A stretch of 64,000 nt of DNA from Halapricum desulfuricans. GTDB taxonomy: Archaea; Halobacteriota; Halobacteria; Halobacteriales; Haloarculaceae. Each line of letters begins with the position of its first letter. Within the stretch, counting starts at the first letter, position 1. The position numbers and the translations under genes were made by a program. Positions 18,628 to 27,785 of the stretch are shown here, piece by piece. Location of the stretch: NCBI RefSeq assembly GCF_017094505.1, contig NZ_CP064787.1, forward strand, positions 1,860,001 through 1,924,000, given 5' to 3'. The notes under the pieces were generated by a model. That model saw nothing but the letters and a program-made list of their open reading frames with translations. It was not told the DNA's origin and did no database searches.

Positions 18628-19860
18628 CTACACCTGTCGCGCCTCGCCGAGCTCGGGGGCGCTCGCGTCGTATCCCGCCTCTCGCAACTCCGCGGCGAAG
18701 GCCTCGCACCGATCGCCGTGGTCGATCAGGAGTTCGGCGTCACGGTACGAGTCGAGAAACGCCAGCAGTCCGTCGCGGTCGGCGTGCGCGGAGAAGTCGT
18801 AGGCCTCGACCTGCGCGGCGACGGGCATCCGTCGGCCGTCGATCTCGGCGCTGCCGGTCTCGAGCAGTTCGCGGCCGGGCGTGCCCTCGACCTGATAGCC
18901 GGTCAGCGCGATCTTGTTCGTCGGATTGGACCGGATCTCGGGGATGTACGTCATGGCGGGACCCCCGGACAGCATGCCGCTGGTCGTGATGATCGCCGTG
19001 TTCCGGTCGGCGATTCGTTTTCGCTGTCCTTCGCGGCCAGTGACGAATCGAGCGTGTGACTTCGCGCGTCGCAGTCTGTCAGCGTCCCGGACGAACTCGG
19101 GGTACTGCCGAAGGGTTTCGGTGACCTGCTTGCCCATCCCGTCGACGTAACAGGGGATGTCGTACGCCTCACAGACGAGCATCATCTCCTGGGTGCGCCC
19201 GATGGCAAACGCCGGGACGACGACCGTCCCGCCCTCCCAGAGCGTCGTCTTGACGCTCTGTGCGAACTCTTCGGTAACTTCGTCACGGTCGTCGTGTTCG
19301 ACGTCGGCGTACGTACTCTCGCAGACGACGACGTCCGCGTCGGGTCGTGCGGTCGTCCCCGAGACGAGACGCTGGTCGTCAGTGTGAAAATCGCCCGTGT
19401 AGAGGAGCCGGGTGTCGCCGTCGTCGACGAGCACGTGAGCGCTACCCGGGATGTGGCCGGCGTCGTAGAACGTCACTTCGTGACCTGCCGCTTCGAACGG
19501 CTCCCGGTAACCGTGCGTCTCGGTGACTTCGGTCACGCGCTTGATGTCGTTTTCGGTGAACGGGCAACGGTACGACCCGCCGTGGAGTTTGAGCGTGTCG
19601 CGGGCGAGCGTGAGCGCGAGTTCGTACGTCGGCGGCGTCCAGTGGATCGGGGGGCGGTCGTCACCGGAAAGCAGCGACGGGACCGTCCCGACGTGATCGA
19701 GATGACCGTGTGAGACGACGACCGCATCGGGATCCGGACTCCCGACCGGGAACTGGGGCGGGTTCCCGGTCGACATACCGAAATCGAGAAGCAGCGAGTC
19801 GTTCACGAGGACGGCACTCCGGCCGATCTCCCGCGCGCCCCCGTGGAACTGAACCTTCAT
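18628..19860 (-). CDS. Beta-CASP metallo-beta-lactamase ribonuclease
   Basis: A 410-residue RNA-processing nuclease of the CPSF-73/RNase J group without KH domains. It has the metal motif HGHLDH at residues 51-56, AGHIPGSAH, YTGDFHTDD, and the beta-CASP motifs ending FSAHADRDGLLAFLD and IDHGDRCEAF. The absence of an N-terminal KH pair points to the aCPSF2-like class rather than aCPSF1. It is expected to act as an exo- or endoribonuclease in the cytoplasm. Confidence 0.93.
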   Translation of the reverse strand: MKVQFHGGAREIGRSAVLVNDSLLLDFGMSTGNPPQFPVGSPDPDAVVVSHGHLDHVGTVPSLLSGDDRPPIHWTPPTYELALTLARDTLKLHGGSYRCPFTENDIKRVTEVTETHGYREPFEAAGHEVTFYDAGHIPGSAHVLVDDGDTRLLYTGDFHTDDQRLVSGTTARPDADVVVCESTYADVEHDDRDEVTEEFAQSVKTTLWEGGTVVVPAFAIGRTQEMMLVCEAYDIPCYVDGMGKQVTETLRQYPEFVRDADRLRRAKSHARFVTGREGQRKRIADRNTAIITTSGMLSGGPAMTYIPEIRSNPTNKIALTGYQVEGTPGRELLETGSAEIDGRRMPVAAQVEAYDFSAHADRDGLLAFLDSYRDAELLIDHGDRCEAFAAELREAGYDASAPELGEARQV

Positions 19861-19959
19861 TGTCGGTACTACTGTCCCGGACGGATTACTGTACTGGTTT
19901 GCCGCTCCGACCGCCCAGAGTCGGGCGGTCGATCAGAAACAGACGTACGATAATCCGTC

Positions 19960-20439
19960 TCAGTGATCCTCTTCCTCGTAGACCCAGACGGCGTCGGTCC
20001 GCTCGTAGTCGACAAGTTCCTCCTCGTCGAAGAACAGGTCGATCTCGCGCTCGTTGGAGCCGGGGTCCTCGTGATCGGAGCCGTGGATGATGTTCTGGCC
20101 GAGATCCAGCCCGTAGTCGCCGCGGATCGTGCCGGGTTCGGCCTCGGCGGGATCGGTCGCGCCCATCATCTGGCGGACCTGCCGGGTCGCGTCAGCGCCT
20201 TCCCAGACCATCGCCATGACCGGTCCGGACGTGATGAACTCCACGAGCCCGTCGAAGAAGGGCTTGTCCTCGTGTTCGGCGTAGTGTTCGTGTGCGAGTT
20301 CCTCGTCGATCTGCATGAACTTCGCACCCACGAGTTTCAGGCCCCGCTCCTCGAGTCGCGTGATGATTTCGCCGACCAGCCCGCGCTGGACGGCGTCCGG
20401 TTTCGCCATTACGAACGTTCGCTCGTCGTGGTGGCTCAT
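19960..20439 (-). CDS. ndk: Nucleoside diphosphate kinase
   Basis: A 159-residue enzyme that equalises NTP and NDP pools. The phosphohistidine is His119 in [17 protein letters not shown], and the nucleotide-binding start is [14 protein letters not shown]. The length is slightly above bacterial Ndk because of a halophilic N-terminus. It lies 21 bases after rpl24e and is the last gene of the cluster rpl7ae-rps28e-rpl24e-ndk, an order conserved in archaea. Confidence 0.97.
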   Translation of the reverse strand: MSHHDERTFVMAKPDAVQRGLVGEIITRLEERGLKLVGAKFMQIDEELAHEHYAEHEDKPFFDGLVEFITSGPVMAMVWEGADATRQVRQMMGATDPAEAEPGTIRGDYGLDLGQNIIHGSDHEDPGSNEREIDLFFDEEELVDYERTDAVWVYEEEDH

Positions 20440-20460
20440 AATTGAGATGAAGGTGATCGC

Positions 20461-20874
20461 TCAGGCCTCGGCCTCTTCGGCCTCGGTGTCGTCATCTGTT
20501 TCGGAGTCGTCCGATTCGTCCGCGTCGGCCTCGGTATCGCCTGTCTTCTCGGCGTCGTCCGCCTCGGCTTCGGCGGCTTCGATATCCGGCGCAGCCTCGG
20601 ACTCGTCTTCCGTTTCGGCTGTCTCGGCGTCCGACTCGACGTCGTCTGTCCGCTCCGTCTCGGTCTCGCGCTCGGCGGCGACAGTCTCCTGGCGGTCGCT
20701 CTCGCGGCCGGCTTCGGTCCAGTTCAGGTCGCGGGGTTCCCGGCCGAGTTCGGCGTTCTTCTCGCACTTCGAGGAGCAGTAGTACAGCGTCGTCCCGTCG
20801 GTTCGGACGAGCATCGTCCCCGTCCCGGGTTCGATCTCGCCCCCGCAGTAGTCACACTCGCGTGTCTGTGGCAT
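20461..20874 (-). CDS. rpl24e: 50S ribosomal protein L24e with long acidic tail
   Basis: A 137-residue protein. The first ~60 residues are the L24e zinc-ribbon domain with Cys7, Cys10, Cys33 and Cys37 and the conserved [12 protein letters not shown]. The remaining ~75 residues are an E/D/A/T-rich, low-complexity acidic extension not present in typical L24e (~60 residues). The ATG at 20874 starts [10 protein letters not shown]; the upstream in-frame region overlaps rps28e. The tail may be a halophilic adaptation or an extra interaction region. Confidence 0.93.
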   Translation of the reverse strand: MPQTRECDYCGGEIEPGTGTMLVRTDGTTLYYCSSKCEKNAELGREPRDLNWTEAGRESDRQETVAAERETETERTDDVESDAETAETEDESEAAPDIEAAEAEADDAEKTGDTEADADESDDSETDDDTEAEEAEA

Positions 20875-20875
20875 C

Positions 20876-21103
20876 TTACTGGCCTCCGATTGCGTCGGCT
20901 TCGCGGGCGGTTTCCCGGAGTTGCAATACGTCACCTTCCCGGACCGGGCCCAGGACGTTCCGGGTGATGATCCGGCCCTGGTTGGATCCCTCGCGGATGC
21001 GGCACTTGACCTGCATGGCCTCGCCGTGCATCCCCGTCCGGCCGACGATCTCGATGACCTCGGCGGCCGTGGATCCGCTGTCTTCGGATTCCTCAGCGCT
21101 CAT
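20876..21103 (-). CDS. rps28e: 30S ribosomal protein S28e
   Basis: A 75-residue small-subunit protein with the full S28e core: [22 protein letters not shown], then [20 protein letters not shown], quoted here as its landmarks. The stop is one base from the L24e start, and the gene follows rpl7ae by 11 bases, so translation of the cluster is probably coupled. Confidence 0.96.
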   Translation of the reverse strand: MSAEESEDSGSTAAEVIEIVGRTGMHGEAMQVKCRIREGSNQGRIITRNVLGPVREGDVLQLRETAREADAIGGQ

Positions 21104-21114
21104 AACCGGTCACC

Positions 21115-21477
21115 TCACCGAAGCTCCTCGAGCTTCTCGACGATGTCTTCGACATCGCTGCCGGCGTCGCCGGCGTCGACGATCGCCGCGGCCGCGCTGC
21201 CGACCTCCAGGCCGGCGGCCTCTCCGAGGTCGTCCTGCTGGGCGACGAAGACGAACGGGACGCCCTTCTCGTCGGCCAGCTCGGGGAGATGCATGACAAT
21301 CTCCTCGGGCTGGACGTCCTCGGCGACGAAGATCAGCTCGGCGGAGCCGCGCTCGACGGCTTTGGTCGTTTCGTTGGTACCTTTCTTGACGGATCCTGTG
21401 TCCCGCGCGATCTCGAGCGCCTCGAGGGCGTCGGATTCGAGATCGGCAGGGACGTCGAAATCGACGTATACTGGCAT
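21115..21477 (-). CDS. rpl7ae: 50S ribosomal protein L7Ae (kink-turn binding)
   Basis: A 120-residue RNA-binding protein that in archaea serves the ribosome, box C/D and H/ACA RNPs and RNase P. Signature residues are [14 protein letters not shown] and [16 protein letters not shown]. The ATG at 21477 is preceded by an unusually strong Shine-Dalgarno GGAGGTGA nine bases away. This is uncommon here, where most transcripts look leaderless, and it implies a real 5' leader (see the separate entry). Confidence 0.97.
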   Translation of the reverse strand: MPVYVDFDVPADLESDALEALEIARDTGSVKKGTNETTKAVERGSAELIFVAEDVQPEEIVMHLPELADEKGVPFVFVAQQDDLGEAAGLEVGSAAAAIVDAGDAGSDVEDIVEKLEELR

Positions 21478-21650
21478 GTGTTGGTCACCTCCTGCACGTG
21501 GGCTCGCGCTCCCCCGCCGTTTCGGAGGCCGACCCTCCGGCCGCGCCGAAACCGGCGCACGCAAATCCTAGATGGCTAGGAGCATCATCAACCCCGCGCA
21601 GGCTGTACTCGATAGTGAACTGCCACACCTAAAAGCGCTTTCGAAGCGCT
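21478..21650 (-). promoter_or_regulatory. rpl7ae promoter and structured 5' leader
   Basis: On the minus strand a TATA-like CTTTTAGG is centred near 21632, with a perfect 7-bp inverted repeat (21634-21650, spacer TCG) directly upstream. The predicted transcript start near 21605 leaves about 125 bases of leader. It holds three back-to-back perfect hairpins: TCCTAG-CCAT-CTAGGA (21566-21581), GCGCCG-GTTT-CGGCGC (21543-21558) and GGAGG-GTCGG-CCTCC (21524-21538). A box-C-like UGAUGA lies at 21585-21590. Autoregulation by L7Ae is inferred. Confidence 0.6.
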
Positions 21651-21720
21651 CACTGCGTGTGGGGGCGGCACACACCGGTCGAAGCGACGGCTCGATCCCC
21701 TGCATGTCCGGACGGTACCG

Positions 21721-22509
21721 TCACGCGATGTCCCGGCGACCGAAGTACAGCATGCTCGCGCCGACTAGCAGTGCTGTTCCTCCAAGCAGGATCGCGCCGC
21801 CGGCCCAGTCGTAGCTCCCCTCGACGAGCACCGCCGTCGCGTCGAAGTATCGCATCGGCGCGATAGCGCCGAGCTGTTCGTAATCGGCGATGATCGTCAC
21901 CGACTCGAACAGGAACAGCCCGAATATCGCGACTAACGCGCCGCGCTGAGCGACTGAGGATCGACTGGTGAGCACTGACAGCACAAGCCCGATCGCGCCA
22001 CAGGCCAGCAGGTACGGGATCGCGAGCAGATGCACGACCACCAGATTGACCGGCTCGACGGGGTATCCGATCGCTGCCGTCCCGGCGTAGATGATGACCG
22101 GCAAGACGGCGTTCACGGTGAAGATCGGCACGAGCAACGCGAGGAACTTCTCGCCGAGCACGCGCGCCCGCGAAATCGGGAGCGACAACAGGACGTCCAT
22201 CCGCTCGCGGTCGATGTCACTTGCGATCAGGCCCGCGCCACTATAGGCCACGTACAGCCCCAGCAGGAGGACCCAGCCGATCGAATACAGTTCGGCGGCG
22301 AGAAAGCCCTCGATGGTGTTCATCGTCGCGATGTTGAACAGCTCCAGAAAGACCTCGGGCATCTGCTCGAGAAACTGATCGAGGTCCATGCCCTCAGCCA
22401 GCGACGGGAACGTCGCGATGTACATCCCCGCGAGCAGCGTGAGTCCGACCGTCAGATAGACCGTCCCCTTCAGCCGGCGTCGTGCCTCGTAGCGAGCGAG
22501 TTCAAGCAT
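21721..22509 (-). CDS. ABC transporter permease (ABC-2 type)
   Basis: A 262-residue membrane subunit with six hydrophobic segments. It has the ABC-2 hallmark IDRERMDVLLSLPISRARVLGEKF between helices two and three, quoted as its key stretch. Its ATG overlaps the end of the ATPase gene by eight bases, so the two are translationally coupled. The substrate is unknown; such pairs export drugs, lipids or copper-related compounds. Confidence 0.88.
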   Translation of the reverse strand: MLELARYEARRRLKGTVYLTVGLTLLAGMYIATFPSLAEGMDLDQFLEQMPEVFLELFNIATMNTIEGFLAAELYSIGWVLLLGLYVAYSGAGLIASDIDRERMDVLLSLPISRARVLGEKFLALLVPIFTVNAVLPVIIYAGTAAIGYPVEPVNLVVVHLLAIPYLLACGAIGLVLSVLTSRSSVAQRGALVAIFGLFLFESVTIIADYEQLGAIAPMRYFDATAVLVEGSYDWAGGAILLGGTALLVGASMLYFGRRDIA

Positions 22510-23515
22510 CGAGATCGCCCCCGGACGGTTCGGCTTCGCCGTCCCGTGTCGACTGTCGGTCCGGTTCGTCGCTTCCCTCGGGTCCGTAAAACCGCATGAA
22601 CACCTCTTCGAGCGGGGCCTCCTCGACGTCGAGATCGACGTACGTGTGCTTCCCGAGTTCGGCCACGAGATCGTTGATGTCGCCGGTATAGGTGAACCTG
22701 ACTTCGGTGACGACCTCGGCGTCGCCCTCGTGGCCGGTCGCCGCGAGCAACTCGCCGGCGCGGTCGTCGATCCGGGTGCGTTCGAGGCCATGGACCGCAT
22801 CGCCGTCGAACGCGCCGCGCTCGACGCTGCCGACGATCCGGGCGCGGACGAACTTGCCCGAGCGGTCGAGCAGCGACTCGATCGCCTCAGTCGTGACGAG
22901 TTCGCCCTCCCGGAGGATCGCGACCCGGTCGCACACCCGCCGCACTTCGCTGAGCACGTGCGAGGAGAAAAACACCGTCACGCCCTGCTCGCGCTCCGCG
23001 CGGACGAACTCGTTGAACCGCTGTTGCATCAGCGGATCGAGCCCTCTGGTCGGTTCGTCCATGATCACTAGCTCGGGGTCGTGCATGAACGCCTGGACGA
23101 CGCCAAGTTTCTGTACGTTTCCCGAGGAATACTCCCGGACGTTGCGGTCCAGCGGGGGCTCGAACAGTTCCAGCAACTCCTCGCGCCGGTCGTCGCCCTT
23201 GATCGAGGCGTGGAGGTCCAGTATCTCCCGGCCGGTCGCGCCGTCGTCGAACGCGGGATTCGCCGGCAGGTAGCCGATCGATCGCTTGGCCTCGATCATC
23301 GCCCGCTCGTCGGTGCTGTCCGCGCCGAGCACAGTCGCCCGTCCGGCAGTCGGGCTCAGCAACCCCAGCATCGTCCGGATCGTGGTTGTCTTGCCCGCGC
23401 CGTTGGGCCCGAGAAAGCCGAAGATCTCCCCCGCTTCGACCGTGAAATCGATCCCCTGGACGGCCCTGACTTCGCCGTAGTGTTTGGTCAGGTCCATCAC
23501 GTCGATGACGCTCAT
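22502..23515 (-). CDS. ABC transporter ATP-binding protein
   Basis: A 337-residue ATPase with Walker A GPNGAGKT (residues 36-43), a variant signature YSSGNVQKLG in place of LSGGQ, and Walker B LVIMDEPTRGLDP. It also has the H-loop FFSSHVLSEV. A ~110-residue C-terminal extension beyond the ATPase core is usual for ABC-2 drug/bacteriocin-type exporters. It forms a two-gene operon with the overlapping permease. Confidence 0.93.
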   Translation of the reverse strand: MSVIDVMDLTKHYGEVRAVQGIDFTVEAGEIFGFLGPNGAGKTTTIRTMLGLLSPTAGRATVLGADSTDERAMIEAKRSIGYLPANPAFDDGATGREILDLHASIKGDDRREELLELFEPPLDRNVREYSSGNVQKLGVVQAFMHDPELVIMDEPTRGLDPLMQQRFNEFVRAEREQGVTVFFSSHVLSEVRRVCDRVAILREGELVTTEAIESLLDRSGKFVRARIVGSVERGAFDGDAVHGLERTRIDDRAGELLAATGHEGDAEVVTEVRFTYTGDINDLVAELGKHTYVDLDVEEAPLEEVFMRFYGPEGSDEPDRQSTRDGEAEPSGGDLDA

Positions 23516-23570
23516 TCCCTTATACGTCTCAGCCCTGCGTGAAATACGTTACCCGAGACGACCGGCTCGC

Positions 23571-24095
23571 TCACAGCAACGCGATCACGACGACCGCAAG
23601 AAGTATCGAGCCGGTCAACAGCGTCTGGACGACGACCGTCCCGAGCACGCCCGCGGTCGCGTAGGCCGCCGTTCGGATCCCGGCGGCTGCTTCCCGTTCG
23701 CGGGCGTAACTCGCCAGAAACACCGTCCCGGCGACGCCGACGAGCAGGCCGACCGGCCCGGCGACGACGGTGCCGGCGAGGCCGGCGACCCCGGCCAGCA
23801 GGCTGACTCGCGTGGAGACGCCGCTGCCCTTCGCGGCCGCCGCGCCGCCCAGCCAGTCGACGAGTACCGCCGCCACGCCGACCGCGAGCAGCACAGTCAG
23901 TGCCAGCGGGCCCGGGTCGCCGGTCGCCCACCGGTAGACGAGCACACCGCCGACCGACAGCACCGGCCCCGGCAACAGCGGGACGACGCTGAAGACGACG
24001 CCCGCGATCAGCAACGCGAACGCGACGACGACGAACGGGCCGGGAATCGGTACCCCGCGTATCAGGGATGCGAGTATCGTTGGATCGCGAATCAT
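23571..24095 (-). CDS. DUF456 membrane protein
   Basis: A 174-residue integral membrane protein with about five glycine/alanine-rich helices. It has the DUF456 pattern: VVPLLPGPVLSVGGVL near the N-terminus and GPVGLLVGVAGTVFLASY near the middle. Its ATG overlaps the tmcA stop in ATGA, so it is downstream in the same transcript. The family function is unknown. Confidence 0.85.
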   Translation of the reverse strand: MIRDPTILASLIRGVPIPGPFVVVAFALLIAGVVFSVVPLLPGPVLSVGGVLVYRWATGDPGPLALTVLLAVGVAAVLVDWLGGAAAAKGSGVSTRVSLLAGVAGLAGTVVAGPVGLLVGVAGTVFLASYAREREAAAGIRTAAYATAGVLGTVVVQTLLTGSILLAVVVIALL

Positions 24096-26452
24096 TCGAA
24101 TCGCTCCAGTTCCGCTCGCGCCTCGTCGGTTCCATAGGCTTCGATCAGCCGTGCGGTCACGTCCCCGAGCGCGCGCATGCACTCCCGGCGGGAGACGAAG
24201 TCCAGTTCCGCCGTGACACTGTCCCAGTCGTGGGCCTGCAGCACTTTCCGAACGAGCAGTCGTTCGGCCCGGGGTTCGAGCGCCGGTTCTCCGTCGCCAG
24301 TCGATGTCGGGCCGTCAGTGTCGACGGGCGTCGGACTGTCGGCCATCGCGGGGTCGCCACCGCCGGTCGGCGTCGGGCTGTCAGCGTCGGTCAACGCCCG
24401 GAGCGCGAGCGCGCGGAAGGCGTCGGGTGCGGTGTCGAACAGCCCGGCCCCGTGCGGCGAGCCGGCGACCAGCCGCCACTCCCAGTCGGTCAGTTCCAGT
24501 CGAGCCGTCCCCTCGGCGGCCGCAAGCACCGCCCGGACCACGTCCGGGTCGAGATCCGCGAGCGGGTCGGTGAGCATCCCCCGGACGCGCTCGAGAAACC
24601 ACTTCGTGTGTCGGTCCTGTAGCGCCTCGCCCGCCTCCGAGAGCGCCCGCAGCATGATCGCGGAGTGTTCGCCGCTACGGTCGTTGCGGGTCGTCGAGAC
24701 GTGGACGGTCCGATAGCCGTTTTCGGCCCAGAACGAGACCAGTTCGGGTGTCGCGCCGAACCCGACGCCGAGGTAGTCGCACGCGCCGCATTCACCCGTT
24801 TCGGTCGAACCGGATCCGCCGGCAGCCTCCGCTTCGATTCGCTCCAGCAGCAGCGATCCCAGGCCACGCTCGCGGGCCGCGTGATGGGTCGCGATCCGCA
24901 TGACGCGCCACCCTGTTTCGATCCCGGCTGCTTCGTCGCGGAGCTGGGTCGTCAACACGTCCGGGAGCATGTTCCCCCTGATCCGCCCGCCGGCGTACAT
25001 GTCCGCCCGACGATCTTCGTCTAGTCCGCCCTCGCGAGCCAGCAGCGCGACCGAGACGACGTGACCGTCGTGCAAAAGTGCGCGAACCGAGACGTTCGGG
25101 CCGTCGAGCAGCCGCGCGAGGTCGTCGGGCTCGGTCCGGTAGTGAGCGAGCACGAGCAACCCGAACGCCTCCCGAAGCAGGTGCTCGTCCGACAGGAGTC
25201 GCTCGGCCGAGAGGGATTCGTAGGTCACTGTCTCCGGGCGAGCGTCGGCGACCAGCGGCTCGACCGGCGGGCGCGCGTCGAGCAACAGCGCCCGGCTCGC
25301 CCACACCTCCACGGGGTCGCCGGCTGCGTACCGGATCGGCTCGTCCATGCGCACCTCCCGAACCGTCCGGTCGGACTCGGCCAGCCGGTCCTTGAACCGG
25401 ACGGAGAAACCGCGTCCGGCCCCCTCGTAGCCGTGGATCGTCGTCGTGAACGCCACCGCGGGGGCGTCGAGAAACCCCGAAAGCAGTCGGACCGGCAGCG
25501 CCGCCGCCTCGTCGACGACGACCGCGTCCGGATCGCCGGGCAACGCGACGGCCTCGGTCGGCGGCGCGTATCGCACTCGTCCGCCGTCGGTCGAGAGGCA
25601 GTGCGGCGTCGTCTCGTCGTCGACCTCGATTCGCTCGTCGAGCGCGTCGAGCAGCTCCCGGGCGCGGGCGAACACCTCGCCGGCCCGCCGGTACTGCGGT
25701 GCGGTCACGAGCACGTCCCGGCCGGACGCCGCGAGACTCCCCGCGGCCAGTCCCGCGCCACTGGACTTCCCGCGACCGCGATCGGCCTCGACGACGACGG
25801 TTCCGCCGGGTTCGGAAAGCGCCTCCATCGCTGCCAGCGTCTCGGATTGATCGCGAGTCAGACAGGCGGTGTACGCTTCGACCGGGAACGTGCGGTCCTC
25901 GCGGTCCGGAACTCCCGGATCGGGCGAGGCCAGTCGTGGCGCGGGATCGGTCAGTCCGTCGGACTCGACCGTATCGGTCTCGACGTCGACGACGGCGACC
26001 CCGCGATGGGCGTATAGCGTCTCGATTACCCGCGACCGGAAGTGACCGGTCACGTCGCCGGACTCGAACGGCGGAACGGCGAGCGTCTCGTCGAAGTCGT
26101 CCCGCCTCGAGGGCCACGCCGACAGCGGCGGGGCCAGCAACACGAGCAGGCCGCCGCCCTCGACGGCCCCGACGAGCTGGCCGAGCGCGTTCGGCCGGAG
26201 CGATCCGTGGGCGTCGTAGACGACCGCCGTGCGCGTCTGCCCGAGCAACTCGCTGGCGCGGTCGGCGTCGAAACGCTCGCAGTCCAGAAACGGTTCGGGG
26301 CCGACCAGCGTCGTCTCCGCACCGTCGATCCCGGCGGCTTCGAGCGCGTCCGCGGCGCGGGCACGCGTGGTCTCCGGCTCGCCGGCCAGCACGAGCAGCC
26401 GACGCTCGTTGCAGTCCCGTGCCTCCGCCCGGAGCGCGGCCGCCAGCTCCAT
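24092..26452 (-). CDS. tmcA: tRNA(Met) cytidine acetyltransferase TmcA
   Basis: A 786-residue enzyme that forms N4-acetylcytidine at the wobble base of elongator tRNA-Met. Relatives act widely on archaeal RNA. In order it has a DUF1726-type N-terminal domain (ERRLLVLAGEPETTRARA), a helicase-like module with Walker A EADRGRGKSSGAG and VVVDEAAALPVRLL, a GNAT acetyltransferase region (IRGNMLPDVL, RIATHHAARERGLGSLLL), and a C-terminal RNA-binding part. The ATG at 26452 matches the family N-terminus. It is coupled to the DUF456 gene. Confidence 0.95.
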   Translation of the reverse strand: MELAAALRAEARDCNERRLLVLAGEPETTRARAADALEAAGIDGAETTLVGPEPFLDCERFDADRASELLGQTRTAVVYDAHGSLRPNALGQLVGAVEGGGLLVLLAPPLSAWPSRRDDFDETLAVPPFESGDVTGHFRSRVIETLYAHRGVAVVDVETDTVESDGLTDPAPRLASPDPGVPDREDRTFPVEAYTACLTRDQSETLAAMEALSEPGGTVVVEADRGRGKSSGAGLAAGSLAASGRDVLVTAPQYRRAGEVFARARELLDALDERIEVDDETTPHCLSTDGGRVRYAPPTEAVALPGDPDAVVVDEAAALPVRLLSGFLDAPAVAFTTTIHGYEGAGRGFSVRFKDRLAESDRTVREVRMDEPIRYAAGDPVEVWASRALLLDARPPVEPLVADARPETVTYESLSAERLLSDEHLLREAFGLLVLAHYRTEPDDLARLLDGPNVSVRALLHDGHVVSVALLAREGGLDEDRRADMYAGGRIRGNMLPDVLTTQLRDEAAGIETGWRVMRIATHHAARERGLGSLLLERIEAEAAGGSGSTETGECGACDYLGVGFGATPELVSFWAENGYRTVHVSTTRNDRSGEHSAIMLRALSEAGEALQDRHTKWFLERVRGMLTDPLADLDPDVVRAVLAAAEGTARLELTDWEWRLVAGSPHGAGLFDTAPDAFRALALRALTDADSPTPTGGGDPAMADSPTPVDTDGPTSTGDGEPALEPRAERLLVRKVLQAHDWDSVTAELDFVSRRECMRALGDVTARLIEAYGTDEARAELERFE

Positions 26453-26528
26453 ATCCAGTTGTGATCGGCGCTCGTCGTAAGTCAATTCCGCCTCGATCGG
26501 AGCGACCTGCGAAACGGACGCGGTGCGT

Positions 26529-26882
<354 letters not shown>

Positions 26883-26942
26883 CTAATACTGTCGCCGGAT
26901 CGTCGCTCTCGTTTCTGGTTCCGGTTACTATGGTGTTCTCCA

Positions 26943-27296
26943 TCAGTCCATGAGCTGTTGATTGATCGCTCCGTTCACTTGATGAAGAAGATCGAGTAGT
27001 TCGCTCGCCGAATTGACGCGATACCGCTGCGGGGAAGAACCCTCAACTGGTTCGAGAACCTCCAGAGCAAGTAGCAAATCTAAATGCGTATACAGCGACT
27101 GGCGACTGACACCGGCTTCCGTCGCAAGTTCGGATTTGGTGAATTCTGCTCCCGGGAGTGCGTCCATCAGTGCGTCAAGAATGTATCCGACACTCTCGTT
27201 CTGCACGAGTATTCGCCATCCACTCGGGTACTCATCGCGAAGGTCATCCATCGCAGGGTTCTCGGTTTCATTCGTCGGTGGTTTTTGACGTGACAT
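26943..27296 (-). CDS. Winged-helix transcriptional regulator
   Basis: A 117-residue protein with a clear helix-turn-helix at about residues 53-80 (FTKSELATEAGVSRQSLYTHLDLL), followed by a wing PVEGSSPQRYRV. Such short haloarchaeal regulators often control the neighbouring divergent gene. Here that is the 27388-27720 protein, with the 91-base gap holding an AGTCAGC motif twice. Base composition is lower in GC than the flanking genes, suggesting acquisition. Confidence 0.8.
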   Translation of the reverse strand: MSRQKPPTNETENPAMDDLRDEYPSGWRILVQNESVGYILDALMDALPGAEFTKSELATEAGVSRQSLYTHLDLLLALEVLEPVEGSSPQRYRVNSASELLDLLHQVNGAINQQLMD

Positions 27297-27387
27297 GGCG
27301 CTCAGTCAGCTATTCTACTGTTAGTCAGCAGCTGTGTTAAATCTGTTGGACACCTCCGTCAAACCTAATTGAACAAATACATATAGA

Positions 27388-27720
27388 ATGGATTTCGATA
27401 CACCGACAATGTCGGACCAGGTGGCGAAGTTCGTCTGGAAGCTGGCGCGTCGTCATTCGTGGGGGTCGCCCGTTCCGGACGAACAGCTCGTTCGGCTGGT
27501 GGCTGGGTCGGGAGATCACGACGAACTGAAGCGTGTTCTCGAAGACGAAGTGCTCGAACTGCCGTTTGTTGTCCGATCTCGAGACGGGGTCTACATTCCG
27601 AACGGACAGGGAGCCCATATCGAGGCAGCCGACTGGCTGCGAGCCCAGACGGAACTCGACGACCTCACGATCAAGGCGACTCTATCGCGTCTTCCGGAAG
27701 GCTGGCCAGACAATACTTGA
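27388..27720 (+). CDS. Unknown protein divergent from a winged-helix regulator
   Basis: A 110-residue acidic protein with no motif I recognise. It contains VAKFVWKLARRHSWGSPVPDEQLV and later SRDGVYIPNGQGAHIEAADWL, looking like a small alpha/beta fold that might itself be a degenerate winged helix. The ATG at 27388 is close to an AT-rich AAATACATATAG; a second ATG seven codons in (MSDQVAKF) fits a leaderless start equally well. Expression is probably controlled by the divergent regulator. Confidence 0.6.
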   Translation: MDFDTPTMSDQVAKFVWKLARRHSWGSPVPDEQLVRLVAGSGDHDELKRVLEDEVLELPFVVRSRDGVYIPNGQGAHIEAADWLRAQTELDDLTIKATLSRLPEGWPDNT

Positions 27721-27785
27721 CCCCCTCTCCGTGGGGAACCCAGCCAGTTGGTTCCCCCGGATGTGAACGTGCGGGTGTGCAACGA

